Made by a program: the position numbers and the translations under genes
Shown: positions 28,675 through 39,395 of the stretch, in pieces
Numbering within the stretch: the stretch's first letter is position 1
How the letters are laid out: the number at the start of each line of letters is the position of its first letter
The notes under the pieces: generated by a model
Databases searched by the model: none
What the model was told of the DNA's origin: nothing
The model's input: the letters and a program-made list of their open reading frames with translations, nothing else
NCBI GenBank assembly: GCA_963814975.1
Contig: CAWFFB010000035.1
Coordinates: 62,001-126,000 of the forward strand
Length of the DNA: 64,000 nucleotides
DNA from: CAVUXJ01 sp963814975
Lineage (GTDB): Bacteria > Acidobacteriota > Vicinamibacteria > Vicinamibacterales > CAVVIG01
Direction of reading: 5' to 3'

Positions 28675-29067
28675 ATGAAAACCGCGAAACAGGCGCAGCG
28701 CGACGCCAAACAGCTGTTCCGGCTGTGTCTGACGGACGGATCGCTCGACGAAGACCGCGCGCGCCGCGTCGTGCAACGGCTCGTCGACGCGGCCCGGCCG
28801 GGGACGCTCCCCGTCCTGTCGCGCTTTCAGCGCCTGGTGCGGCTCGACCGCACGAAACACAGCGCCGATGTGACGAGCGCCGTGCCGTTGCCCCCGGACA
28901 TTCGCGCCACGCTCGAAGCGGGCGTCGCGCGCGTGTATGGCCCGGGGATCGTCACCGCCTTCGCGGAGGACCCGGCGCTCATCGGCGGCGTGCGGGTCAC
29001 CGTGGGGAGCGACGTCTACGACGGCACGGTCAGGGGCGCCCTGGCGGCACTGGAGACGCACTTTTGA
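28675..29067 (+). CDS. atpH: ATP synthase F1 subunit delta (short)
   Basis: A 130-residue delta subunit, shorter than the usual 175-180. The C-terminal part AFAEDPALIGGVRVTVGSDVYDGTVRGALAAL (quoted in part: DPALIGGVRVTVGSDVYDG) is the family hallmark. The N-terminal six-helix domain that caps the alpha3beta3 head appears reduced. ATG 28675 lies 15 bp after atpF, and atpA starts 34 bp downstream. Its place between b and alpha in a canonical operon supports the call despite the length. Confidence 0.85.
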   Translation: MKTAKQAQRDAKQLFRLCLTDGSLDEDRARRVVQRLVDAARPGTLPVLSRFQRLVRLDRTKHSADVTSAVPLPPDIRATLEAGVARVYGPGIVTAFAEDPALIGGVRVTVGSDVYDGTVRGALAALETHF

Positions 29068-29101
29068 GCACCGGTCTCGCGGAGAGCGGTGAGGTACACG
29101 C

Positions 29102-30634
<1,533 letters not shown>

Positions 30635-30637
30635 GCC

Positions 30638-31507
30638 ATGGCGAGCACACGCGAACTCCGCCGGCGGATCCGCTCCATCAGCAGCACGGCGCAGATCACC
30701 AAGGCCATGCAGATGGTGGCCGCGTCGAAGATGCGCAAGGCCCAGCAGGCCGCCATCAACGTGCGGCCGTTCATCCGCCTGCTGTACCGCATCCAGCGGA
30801 AGGCGACGACGCGCGCGATCGATTTCAAGCATCCGCTGCTCGAGGTGCGCCCCGTCAAGAAGCGGGCCGTCATTCTGGTCGCAGGCGACAAGGGGCTGTG
30901 CGGCGCGCTCAACAGCAACGTGTTCCGTCTCGCGGGACGGTTCGATCCGAAGTCGACCGTCTTCATCACCGCCGGACGCAAGGCGTCGCAGTTCGTCGCC
31001 CGAACGCGGCGGCAGCTGATCGCCGAATTCCCCTATGGCGACACGCCCCGATTCGCCGAAGCCCGCGCGATCGCGGTGCTGGCCCGCGATCTCTTCCTGA
31101 AGGGCGAGGTGGACGAGGTCAAGATCGTCGCCACGCGTTTCGTCAACACGCTCACGCAGCAGGCCGTAACCATCGAGTTTCTCCCAATCGGCGAGATCCA
31201 CGGCTTGACGATACCTGGCGCAGAAGCCGGAGAAGCGGCGCTGGCCACCGACACCACCGAGTTCGTGTTCGAGCCGGGGGCCGAAGCCCTCCTCGGCCAC
31301 ATGCTGCCCCGGTATCTCAACATCCTGGCCTACATCGTGCTCCTGAACGCCAAGGCCAGCGAGCAGAGCGCGCGCATGGTGTCGATGAAGAGCGCGACCG
31401 ACAACGCCGAGGGGATGATCAAGGACCTGACGCTCGCCTACAACAAGCTGCGTCAGGGCCACATCACCCAGGAACTGCTCGAAATCGCCGGGGGACAGTC
31501 CCAATGA
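30638..31507 (+). CDS. atpG: ATP synthase F1 subunit gamma
   Basis: The 289-residue central shaft. The N-terminal helix RIRSISSTAQITKAMQMVAASKM and the C-terminal helix with SARMVSMKSATDNAEGMIKDL and YNKLRQGHITQELLEI are the two coiled-coil strands that turn inside alpha3beta3. The globular part has GDKGLCGALNSNV. It starts 3 bp after atpA and ends 10 bp before atpD. Confidence 0.96.
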   Translation: MASTRELRRRIRSISSTAQITKAMQMVAASKMRKAQQAAINVRPFIRLLYRIQRKATTRAIDFKHPLLEVRPVKKRAVILVAGDKGLCGALNSNVFRLAGRFDPKSTVFITAGRKASQFVARTRRQLIAEFPYGDTPRFAEARAIAVLARDLFLKGEVDEVKIVATRFVNTLTQQAVTIEFLPIGEIHGLTIPGAEAGEAALATDTTEFVFEPGAEALLGHMLPRYLNILAYIVLLNAKASEQSARMVSMKSATDNAEGMIKDLTLAYNKLRQGHITQELLEIAGGQSQ

Positions 31508-31517
31508 GCTCGAGGCT

Positions 31518-32927
31518 ATGCACATGAACACAGGCACGATCGTTCAAGTGGACGGTCCGGTCGTCGACGTCGCGTTTCCTGGTACGCTGCCTTCGATCTT
31601 CAACGCGCTCACCGTGGAATACACGGTCCAGGCCCGGCCGATGACGCTGACCCTCGAAGTGCAGCAGCACCTCGGCGATCGGTGGGTGCGGACCGTCTCG
31701 ATGGCGGGGACCGAGGGGCTCAAACGGGGCCTGGAGGTCAAAGACAGCGGCGGGCCGATCACCGTGCCGGTCGGTCCCGGGGTGATGGGGCGGGTGCTCG
31801 ACGTGACCGGCAGCCCGGTCGACGAGCGCGGGCCGGTGCAGGCCGACAAACGCTATCCGATTCACCGTCCCCCGCCGGCGCTGGTCGACCAGTCGACGTC
31901 GCCGCAGGTGCTCTCGACCGGCATCAAGGTGATCGATCTGATTTGCCCCTTCCTGAAGGGCGGCAAGATCGGCGCGTTCGGCGGCGCCGGCGTGGGCAAG
32001 ACCGTCGTCATCATGGAGCTGATCAACAACATCGCCAAGCTGCACGGCGGCGTGTCGGTGTTTGCCGGCGTCGGCGAGCGCACGCGCGAGGGGAACGACC
32101 TGTACCACGAGATGTCGCAGGCCGGCGTCATCAACGAAAAGGACCTGAGCGCGTCGAAGATCGCGCTCGTCTACGGCCAGATGAACGAGCCGCCCGGCGC
32201 ACGACTCCGCGTCGCGCTCTCCGGCCTCGCCATCACCGAGTACTTCCGCGACGAGATGGGCCAGGACGTCCTGCTGTTCATCGACAACATCTTCCGCTTC
32301 TCGCAGGCGGGCTCCGAAGTCTCGGCGCTGCTCGGCCGCACGGCCAGCGCCGTCGGGTACCAGCCGACGCTGGCGGCGGAGATGGGCACGCTGCAGGAGC
32401 GCATCACCTCCACCAAGAAGGGCTCGATCACGTCCTTCCAGGCGGTGTACGTGCCGGCCGACGACCTGACGGATCCGGCGCCCGCGACCACCTTCGCCCA
32501 CCTGGACGCGACGATCGTGCTCGAGCGCGCGATCGCCGAACTGGGCATCTATCCGGCGGTGGATCCGCTGGCGTCGACCTCACGCGCGCTGGCGCCGGAG
32601 ATCGTGGGGCGGGAGCACTACGAGGTCGCGCGCGGCGTGCAGAAGGTGCTGCAGCGCTTCAAGGATCTCCAGGACATCATCGCCATCCTCGGCATGGACG
32701 AACTGGCGCCGGACGACAAACAGACGGTCTTCCGCGCGCGCAGGATTCAGCGCTTTCTCAGCCAGCCGTTCAGCTCGGCCCAGGTGTTCACGGGGCGCGA
32801 GGGACGGCAGGTGCCGGTCGCCGACACGGTGCGGGGATTCAAGGAAATCCTCGAGGGCAAGCACGACGAGGTCGCGGAAGACAACTTCTACATGAAGGGC
32901 GGAATCGAGGAGATCAGCGGGAGCTGA
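31518..32927 (+). CDS. atpD: ATP synthase F1 subunit beta (catalytic)
   Basis: A 469-residue catalytic subunit. It has P-loop GGAGVGKTVVIMELINN, catalytic Glu region GERTREGNDL, Walker B LLFIDNIFRFSQAGSE, signature PAVDPLASTS, and AILGMDELAPDDKQTV of the DELSEED-like lever, here ELAPDD. The start may be ATG 31518 or ATG 31524. Intact frame and family length. Confidence 0.97.
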   Translation: MHMNTGTIVQVDGPVVDVAFPGTLPSIFNALTVEYTVQARPMTLTLEVQQHLGDRWVRTVSMAGTEGLKRGLEVKDSGGPITVPVGPGVMGRVLDVTGSPVDERGPVQADKRYPIHRPPPALVDQSTSPQVLSTGIKVIDLICPFLKGGKIGAFGGAGVGKTVVIMELINNIAKLHGGVSVFAGVGERTREGNDLYHEMSQAGVINEKDLSASKIALVYGQMNEPPGARLRVALSGLAITEYFRDEMGQDVLLFIDNIFRFSQAGSEVSALLGRTASAVGYQPTLAAEMGTLQERITSTKKGSITSFQAVYVPADDLTDPAPATTFAHLDATIVLERAIAELGIYPAVDPLASTSRALAPEIVGREHYEVARGVQKVLQRFKDLQDIIAILGMDELAPDDKQTVFRARRIQRFLSQPFSSAQVFTGREGRQVPVADTVRGFKEILEGKHDEVAEDNFYMKGGIEEISGS

Positions 32928-32931
32928 CGCG

Positions 32932-33345
32932 ATGGCCGATACGCTGAAGCTGGAAATCGTCACGCCGGACGCCACCGTGTACTCGGAAGACGTGCACATG
33001 GTCACGCTGCCCGCCCTGGAAGGCCAGATCGGCGTGCTGCCCCACCACGTGCCGCTGATGACCCAGATGATTCCCGGCGAGATGATCGTGCGCAAGAATG
33101 GCCACGAAACCTTCCTCGCCGTCGGCGAAGGGCTCGTGCTCGTCACCGGGAATCAGGTCTCCATCGTCACCGACATGGCCGTCGCCGCCGAGAGCATCGA
33201 CGAAGCGAAGGCCGAGGAAGCGCGCCAGCGCGCCGCTGCCCGCCTGCGCGACAAGATCTCCGACGAAGAAGTCGCGACGGTGAACGCGTCGCTGGCCCGA
33301 TCGCTGGCGCAGCTCAAGGTCAAGCGCCGCCGTCACGTGCCGTGA
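32932..33345 (+). CDS. atpC: ATP synthase F1 subunit epsilon
   Basis: A 137-residue subunit at the foot of the shaft. The N-terminal beta-sandwich has LKLEIVTPDATVYSEDVHMV, PALEGQIGVLPHHVPL and the C-terminal part two helices with AKAEEARQRAAARLRD, the segment that can inhibit ATP hydrolysis. It starts 4 bp after atpD and ends the operon. Next comes a truncated arginine decarboxylase frame. Confidence 0.95.
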   Translation: MADTLKLEIVTPDATVYSEDVHMVTLPALEGQIGVLPHHVPLMTQMIPGEMIVRKNGHETFLAVGEGLVLVTGNQVSIVTDMAVAAESIDEAKAEEARQRAAARLRDKISDEEVATVNASLARSLAQLKVKRRRHVP

Positions 33346-33446
33346 CACGACGCTTGGAGAGACTCGGTCGCTCGCGCGTTCGCCGGTGAGACGCCGGCCT
33401 ACGGTATGCCGGAGTCCTACGGCATTTCGGTGCTCCTCCCGCCCCG

Positions 33447-33800
33447 CATGCCCGGTTCAACGAATCGTTCATCTGGCTGGCCGAGGCGTTCTCGACGTTG
33501 CCCGAGCCGGCGATGACGCCGCGCGCGGCGTATCAGCACCTCGTGCGCGGCCAGATCGAGCACGTTCCGCTCGACCAGCTCGCCGACCGCGTCCTGGCCA
33601 CGAGCGTTGTGCCGTATCCGCCCGGAATTCCGATGCTGATGCCCGGCGAGGCGACGGGGTCCGAGGACGGCCCCTACTTGAGTTACCTCCGCGCGCTCTC
33701 GTCGTGGGACGCGCGCTTCCCCGGTCTCGGGCACGACACGCATGGCGTAGAGAACCGCAACGGCATCTATCACGTGCAGTGCCTCTTGACCCGACCGTGA
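33447..33800 (+). pseudogene. C-terminal fragment of an Orn/Lys/Arg decarboxylase
   Basis: The open frame reads HARFNESFIWLAEAF, RAAYQHLVRGQ, LADRVLATSVVPYPPGIPM and ends GIYHVQCLLTRP. This is the C-terminal domain of PLP-dependent biodegradative arginine/lysine decarboxylases (YPPGIPxLMPGE motif). The PLP domain (about 500 residues, with SxHK) is absent; sequence before 33447 belongs to no related frame. It cannot be active. It sits near truncated arginine deiminase and an amino-acid permease, suggesting a decayed arginine-metabolism locus. Confidence 0.75.
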
Positions 33801-33810
33801 GACTACGCAG

Positions 33811-35193
33811 ATGACACCCTTCGAGAACCGCACGATCCATTCACTGCTGATGGCAGCGGCGCTGCTGATGCCGTCGTATGCGCTCGCGCAGACCGCCGGG
33901 CAGAGCGTGCCCCCGCCTGCAGCGCCCGACACGCCCGAAGCACGTTCGTCGGGACTGCCGCCGCGCGTCGAATGGACGTTCAACTTCGACGCCGGCTGGG
34001 GCACCTTCGGCTTTGCGAACTCCTACTACAACAATCCGAAGGGCCCCGAACCAGAGAATCTCTCCGACCAGTGGTTCGAGGGATACGCCAAGCCGTCGCT
34101 CTCCGCCGTATACAAGCTGGCTTCGTCGAGCGAGCTCTACGGCAAGGTGAGCGTGGTCGGCGAGCGGACATATGGATCGGCGCCGGAGCTCTACGGTCCA
34201 GACGTTTCGTCGTTCGGCCCGGAAGACGCCTCCATCGGGTGGAGATCCGGGAAGTCCATCGGGTCGAGCGAAAACCTGTTGGACTTCAGCGTCGGGCGCG
34301 TGCCGTACCAGCTCGGACACGGATTCCTCCTGTGGGACGGCGCGGCCGAGGGTGGCAGCCGCGGCGGCTACTGGACCAACGCACGCAAGGCCTTCGCGTT
34401 CGGGGCGATCGGGCGGGTCAAGCCGGGTCCTCACAAGATCGAAGCGTTCTATCTCGACAAGGACGATCTCGACGAGAACGAAACCGGGACGCGCCTCTCG
34501 GGCGTGAACTACGAGGTCACCGGGAAGCGCTCGACCCTTGGCGCGACGTACATGAAGTTCTTCTCGGACGCCGACGTGAAGCCGGGGCGCGACGGCCTCA
34601 ACGTGTTCAACGTGCGAGCGGATAGTGCGCCGATTCCCAAGGCGCCCGACCTGTCGTTCCAGTTCGAGTACACCGCGGAGCGTAACGGGGATGCGCTCGA
34701 TTCGAACGCGTGGACGCTGCAGGGGGCGTATGAGATGAGCGCGGTCGCGTGGAAGCCGAAGTTCTCCTACCGGTACGCGTCCTTCCAGGGCGACAACCCG
34801 AGTACGACCGCCAACGAAGCGTTCGATCCGCTCCTGCTCGGATTCAGCGACTGGGGTTCGTGGTGGCAGGGCGAGATCGCGGGCGAGTACTTCCTGTCGA
34901 ACTCCAACCTGATCTCGCGTCAGATTCGCGCCCACCTCACGCCGAGCGACAAGGTCAGCGGCGGGCTGATCTTCTACGACTTCCGGCTCGATCATCCGGA
35001 GGCGTTCGGCCCGGATATCACGGACAACCACGTCGCGTTCGAAGGAGATGTGTACATCGACTGGAAGCTGACCAGGAACGTCCTGATGAGCGTCGTGGCG
35101 GCGTTCGCCGATCCCGGCGCGGCGGTGCAGCGGCTCACCGGCCGGACCGAGAACTTCAGCTACGGGATGGTCTACCTTGCTTACAGCTATTGA
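33811..35193 (+). CDS. Outer-membrane porin-like beta-barrel protein (alginate-export-like)
   Basis: A 460-residue protein with a signal peptide (cleavage near ALAQ, residue 27) and repeated amphipathic strands ending in aromatic residues (terminal MVYLAYSY). The spacing of strands suggests a large barrel of 16-18 strands, like AlgE/OprD-type substrate porins. It lies between the decarboxylase remnant and arginine deiminase, so it may have supplied arginine or another amino acid, but that is inference. ATG 33811 follows the fragment's stop by 10 bp. Confidence 0.75.
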   Translation: MTPFENRTIHSLLMAAALLMPSYALAQTAGQSVPPPAAPDTPEARSSGLPPRVEWTFNFDAGWGTFGFANSYYNNPKGPEPENLSDQWFEGYAKPSLSAVYKLASSSELYGKVSVVGERTYGSAPELYGPDVSSFGPEDASIGWRSGKSIGSSENLLDFSVGRVPYQLGHGFLLWDGAAEGGSRGGYWTNARKAFAFGAIGRVKPGPHKIEAFYLDKDDLDENETGTRLSGVNYEVTGKRSTLGATYMKFFSDADVKPGRDGLNVFNVRADSAPIPKAPDLSFQFEYTAERNGDALDSNAWTLQGAYEMSAVAWKPKFSYRYASFQGDNPSTTANEAFDPLLLGFSDWGSWWQGEIAGEYFLSNSNLISRQIRAHLTPSDKVSGGLIFYDFRLDHPEAFGPDITDNHVAFEGDVYIDWKLTRNVLMSVVAAFADPGAAVQRLTGRTENFSYGMVYLAYSY

Positions 35194-35232
35194 GCTGAGG
35201 GAACGACGTCCCGCGCGCTTTCGACGGAGAAG

Positions 35233-35842
35233 ATGATGGCAACGCTCGGCGTTCATAGTGAAGTCGGCACGTTGCGGACGGTCCTGGTCTGTCGCCCGGG
35301 CATGGCCCACCAGCGGCTGACGCCGGGCAATCGCGCCGATCTGCTGTTCGACGATGTGCTGTGGGTGGACGAGGCTCAGAAGGACCACTACGACTTCGTG
35401 CTCAAGATGCAGGCGCGCGGCGTCGAGGTGCTCGAACTGCACGACCTGCTGGCCGAAACGGTCTCCGACAAGGAGGCGCGCGGCTGGATCCTCGACCGGC
35501 GCATCACGGCGAACGACGTCGGACCGGGCCTGGCGCCCACCCTCCGCGCGTGGCTCGACGGGCTGCCCGCGCCCAAGCTCGCCGAGCACCTCATCGGCGG
35601 CATCGCGATTCTCGATCTGCCGAAGTCGGAGGGCGTGAAGATGCTGTCCGAGGCGTTCGACGGCACCGACTTCATCGTGCCGCCGGTGCCGAACACGCTG
35701 TTCCAGCGCGAGCCTTCCTGCTGGATCTACAACGGCGTGACGGTCAACCCGATGTTCTGGCCCGGCGCGCCAGCCGGAAACGCTGCTGCAGCGCGCCGTC
35801 TACAAGTTTCATCCGCGCTTCAAGGGCGCGGACTTCACCATC
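35233..35842 (+). pseudogene. Arginine deiminase, N-terminal half only (frameshifted)
   Basis: Begins MMATLGVHSEVGTLRTVLV, with RPGMAHQRLTPGN, LLFDDVLWVDEAQKDHYDF and PPVPNTLFQREPSCWIYNGV, the substrate-binding features of ArcA. An extra base near 35770 shifts the frame; corrected, it continues ETLLQRAVYKFHPRFKGADF. At about 35842 it stops being ArcA and passes straight into a permease. The C-terminal half, which includes the catalytic His and Cys, is missing. The enzyme would convert arginine to citrulline. Confidence 0.8.
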
Positions 35843-36585
35843 TGGTTGTTCGCGTATCTCGGGCTCGAGTCGGCGACCGTGCCGGCCGGCGACGTGCGCG
35901 ATCCCGAGCGGACGATTCCCCGCTCGACGATGATCGGGATCCTGATCGCGGGGCTACTCTATGTGCTGGGCACGACCGTCGTCATGGGCGTCGTCCCGCC
36001 AGACCAGCTCGTCTTGTCCGGGGCGCCGTTTGCAGACGCGGCCCGGCTGATGTGGGGACCGTGGGCCGCAACCGTCGTTGCGCTCGCGGTGATGCTGTCG
36101 TCGATCGGCGCGCTGAACGGCTGGACGCTGATGATGGGACAGGTGCCGATGGCGGCCGCGGCCGATGGAGTGTTCCCCGCGGTGTTCGGCCGGCGCTCGC
36201 CGCGCGGCGTGCCGGCGGTCGGCCTCGTGATTTCGGCCGCCCTCGCGACGGCGCTGGTGCTCGTGGGGTATCAGGCGGGTCCAAGTTTGCGGCCATCTAC
36301 AACATGATTGTCAGCCTGAGCACGATGGCCGCCGTCATCCCGTACGTGTTCTGCTCGCTGGCGCCGGGACTGATCCCCGGGCGCTCCGGCACGAAGCCGA
36401 CGATCACGCCGGTCGAGGTCATCGCGTTCGTGTTCGCGATGTTCACGGTCTACGGCTGCGGCCCCGAGCCGGTCCTGTACGGGTTGGTCCTCCTCCTGCT
36501 GGGACTTCCGGTGTTCGTGTGGCAGCGCCGCGAAAACGTCGGCTCGGAGGACACACGGCGCATAACGTTACCGCAGGCGCGCTGA
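35843..36585 (+). pseudogene. APC-family basic amino-acid/antiporter fragment (C-terminal half)
   Basis: Starts inside a gene at FAYLGLESATVPAGDVRDPERTIPR, a signature of AdiC/ArcD-like arginine antiporters. Helices include IGILIAGLLYVLGTTVVMGV and SIGALNGWTLMMGQVP. A frameshift near 36283 leads into KFAAIYNMIVSLSTMAAVIP and FVFAMFTVYGCG. The first five or so helices are missing because the sequence is fused to ArcA. Together with the decarboxylase fragment it implies an arginine-dependent energy or acid-resistance cluster with about half its DNA lost. Confidence 0.75.
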
Positions 36586-36704
36586 GTACCGGGCGTTGGC
36601 ACCACGGAGGGTCCGGGCCTTCGGTCGCACCGCACGCCCCTCGGCCAGTTGCTCGCGGAAGGCAAGGCGTTGCGGGCCTGGGCGCAGGGCGGCGAGGGGC
36701 ACGC

Positions 36705-38402
36705 TCATCGCGACGGAACCGTTGCGTGGTTCGGAGATTCCCCAGGGGATGGCCTCCTGACGGCGTCGCTCCTGTCTTCACGCGCGTCGGCCATGTGCAG
36801 CGTCCGCGACGGCAGCGCAATCTTCGCCCCGCTCCGCTCCACGATACCCATGATCTCGAGCAACAGGTCCTGCTGCGTTTCCAGAAACGCGTCCCAGTCG
36901 CGGGCGAAGACGTACGCGAACACGTCGATGTCGAGCGAGAACTCGCCGAAGCGGAAGAATCGCACGCGGATCGGCTCGCGTCTGTCAACGGAAAGATGGC
37001 CGATCAGGTGGTGGCGAATCCCCTCGATGGTGGTACGCATCTGGCTGGTGGTCGTATCGAGTCGGAGCGCGACGATGTGGTGGACCCAGAATTTGTCACG
37101 TGCGGACAACGTCTCGATGTTCACGGTCGCGATCTGCCCGTTCGGCACGGTAAGGATGGTGCGATCCAGCGTGCGGATGCGCGTCGACCGGAGGCCGATG
37201 TAGTCGACGGTCCCCAGCGTGTCGCCAAGCTTCACGGAATCGCCGACGCTGAGCGCTCGGTCGAAAATGATCGACAGCCCGCCGATGACGTTCTCGAGCG
37301 TCTTCTGCGCCGCGAGCGCAACCGCGATGCCGCCGATCCCCAGCCCGGCCAGCGCTGCGGTCGGGTTGACTCCAAAGTAGTGCAGCGCCGCCAGCCCGGC
37401 GGCCGCGATCACGAGCGCATCGGCCACCCGGCGTACCAGCCGCAGGATCGCGGCGATCTCGCGGCGGCCCGACGTGCGAAGACGGCGGTGGATGGATCGC
37501 TCGGCGGCCCCGTTCAACAGCAGCAGCGCCCACACGATGCCCCCGACGGTGAGGCTCGCGGCGATCCCGGACCAGAACACCCGCTCGGGCAGGCGAATCT
37601 CGATGATGCCGAGGAGCCAGCGAATCAGGACGGCGAGCAGCAGCAGCCGAACGAAGCCGGGCACGAGGTCGGCCGGCGTCTCACCCGCCTGACCACGACG
37701 GCGACGCCACCCGGCGACGACCGGGCGGAGCAGACGACCGAGGAACCCTGTCAGGTGATAACCGACGGGGACGACCAGCAGGAGCACCAGCCACGCGAAC
37801 AGACGGATGCCGGCGACGCGGGGCCTGGTCAGGAAATCTGGAAGAAACCGATCGACCACCACGAGATCGACATCGTCGTACACGCCCGGGATGAGCGCGA
37901 GCGTCTCGCGCGAGAACAACCACACCGGCCCCAGTGCGCCACGGTTCACGCGCTCGAGGACGAGGTCGATCGTGCCGTTGACAGTGGCGATCGTGCCGAC
38001 GATGTCCTGATCGGGTCTCAGGGGGTTGGCCAGCGACCCTTCCGGCCGGTCGCTCAGCTCGTTGAGTCGGGGTGACAGGCGACTGTCCAGGACTTGGAAG
38101 AGCTTGTGCGCCAGGTCGAGGGCCTCCCGATCGCGCAGCGGGGTGTTGAGATACAGCGGCGACACCTGGTCGCGCCCGTTGCGGGCAGCATTCATGAATG
38201 CCAGCACCGTCCCGCGAGGCGTCTCACGGCCGAGCGGATCTCTGGCTGGCGCGGCCTGAGCCGATGGCGTGGCGGGCGTGCCCGCACCCCGCTGCGCCCG
38301 GGCCGTCGGGCCCGGCAGAAGCGCGCCCAGCATCACGCACGCGAGCGTGAATCGGCGTCCCCGTCTCGACCGCGGCGATCCCACCGGCTGCGGGATATCC
38401 AT
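36705..38402 (-). CDS. MscS-family channel with periplasmic domain, third copy
   Basis: About 565 residues from ATG 38402 (MDIPQPVG). A signal-like segment FTLACVMLGALLPGPTARA leads to a periplasmic domain, then several helices and the MscS core: ALAGLGIGGIAVALAAQKTLEN (pore helix and TM3b, cut at 20 here), GDSVKLGDTLGTVDYIGLRS and LTVPNGQIA. It is closer to the YbdG/MscM-like group than to the other two copies here. ATG 38402 lies only 6 bp after a GlgX-like stop, so a later start is possible. It is convergent with the permease fragment. Confidence 0.88.
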   Translation of the reverse strand: MDIPQPVGSPRSRRGRRFTLACVMLGALLPGPTARAQRGAGTPATPSAQAAPARDPLGRETPRGTVLAFMNAARNGRDQVSPLYLNTPLRDREALDLAHKLFQVLDSRLSPRLNELSDRPEGSLANPLRPDQDIVGTIATVNGTIDLVLERVNRGALGPVWLFSRETLALIPGVYDDVDLVVVDRFLPDFLTRPRVAGIRLFAWLVLLLVVPVGYHLTGFLGRLLRPVVAGWRRRRGQAGETPADLVPGFVRLLLLAVLIRWLLGIIEIRLPERVFWSGIAASLTVGGIVWALLLLNGAAERSIHRRLRTSGRREIAAILRLVRRVADALVIAAAGLAALHYFGVNPTAALAGLGIGGIAVALAAQKTLENVIGGLSIIFDRALSVGDSVKLGDTLGTVDYIGLRSTRIRTLDRTILTVPNGQIATVNIETLSARDKFWVHHIVALRLDTTTSQMRTTIEGIRHHLIGHLSVDRREPIRVRFFRFGEFSLDIDVFAYVFARDWDAFLETQQDLLLEIMGIVERSGAKIALPSRTLHMADAREDRSDAVRRPSPGESPNHATVPSR

Positions 38403-38407
38403 TCTGT

Positions 38408-38634
38408 TTACGCGCCGGCCCGGGCGTTCCTCAGAAACCGCCACAGCACCACGATCGAGCGGACCCACGTGATAGGACGACGGATCGGTGACCACCGCCG
38501 CCGTCTGCCAGGAGATGATATCGTCGGGCGAGTCGAGCGAGGTATCGATCCATCGCCGCCACGGTTCGCGATCGGGCGGGTTCGGGAGCTCGAAGTCGAG
38601 CGGTTCCCAGAACGCGTTCATGATCAAAATGAAG
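38408..38634 (-). pseudogene. GlgX/isoamylase-like C-terminal fragment (frameshifted)
   Basis: On the minus strand GFILIMNAFWEPLDFELP, then EPWRRWIDTSLDSPDDIISW and YHVGP, then after a one-base shift SIVVLWRFLRNARAGA and TAA at 38408. This is the C-terminal domain of glycogen debranching enzyme GlgX. The catalytic barrel is absent. Its upstream edge at about 38634 joins a different glycosidase without a gap, so the fragment has no start of its own. Confidence 0.7.
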
Positions 38635-38800
38635 CCACGGGTATTCCCACTTGTCCGGCATGGAGATCACATCGGCGTTGAACATGTGGGCCCAGGCGCT
38701 GTTCCTCGGCGGCGTGCCGCTCGACGGGGCAAACGGCTCGACGCCGTGCTCGCCGAGCCAGCGGTGCGCGTCCAGGTCGTTGCATTCCGCCAGGGTGCGT
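38635..38800 (-). pseudogene. GH63-like glucosidase fragment
   Basis: The minus-strand frame ends HMFNADVISMPDKWEYPW, a hallmark of the MGH1-like/GH63 glucosidase family, preceded by DAHRWLGEHGVEPFAPS. The residues after EYPW, which hold the catalytic acid region, are replaced by the GlgX-like tail. Upstream of about 38800 similarity fades, so the N-terminus is also lost or too diverged to see. Confidence 0.55.
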
Positions 38801-39274
38801 CGCCGCGGCCATTCGCGGCCAGACGTTTGCGCTCTTCGCCGCGTGGTTCGTTTCGCTTCGCTTGGTGGCTGCGCATCGCTGCCTCCGGCGCTGACGTCTT
38901 TCGCCAGCCGTTCCGCTCGCGGTGTCGCCGCGGGCGCGGGCGTGCGGCCGTCGATTTCGAAGGCACGCCTCGTGCCGCGCGGCACCGGCCGCCCCGCGTC
39001 TACACCGGACGCATTTACCCACGAATCGACCGCATGCGTCGGCGGCGCTGTTCGACCTACGCCCGAACGTGGAGACGCTCCGAAATCTCGGACCACCGAT
39101 CGACGACTGAGCGTGTGCACATGCACGGGTGTCTGTTCCCCATGGAGGTCCGATACCGCAGAGCTACTCCGAGGTGTCCGGCGGGAGTGGCCTGCCGAGG
39201 GCTGAATTGCTTCCCGCGTCGGAACCTCGGCCGGAAGCGCGCACGCACTGCGAGACCGCTGGCTGGCCCGGCGT
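38801..39274 (+). other. Intergenic or decayed region
   Basis: No gene is supported. Both strands have long open frames, but composition and lack of motifs suggest chance. The palindrome-like site at 39077-39094 lies here. Some of the DNA may be decayed upstream parts of the GH63-like gene. Confidence 0.4.
39077..39094 (+). promoter_or_regulatory. TCCGAAA-N2-TCGGA palindrome-like site, copy 3
   Basis: GCTCCGAAATCTCGGACC shares the core TCCGAAAN2TCGGA with the sites at 11603 and 26060. No intact gene starts close by. Confidence 0.3.
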
Positions 39275-39395
39275 TGTTCTGCCGGCTTGCCGGCGGGGGG
39301 TTATTCACGCTGATGTCGGCGCCTTCGTACCACGTGGCGTTCACCGCCGCCCACGCGCGACGGGTGACGTTGTAGCTGACGTGCGTCTGGAGCAC
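39275..39395 (-). pseudogene. Outer-membrane 'transporter'-type C-terminal fragment
   Basis: The minus strand reads LQTHVSYNVTRRAWAAVNAT and then WYEGADISVNNPP. This pattern is seen near the C-terminus of a group of outer-membrane proteins related to the MetA-pathway phenol-degradation family. Only about 40 residues are recognisable. A second remnant of a barrel is at 42856-42945. Confidence 0.4.

Noticed and set aside
36586..36790. Plus-strand ORF (MLAEGKALRAWAQGG) between the permease fragment and the MscS stop
   Set aside because: It runs antisense into the MscS gene and carries no motif after the first 30 residues.
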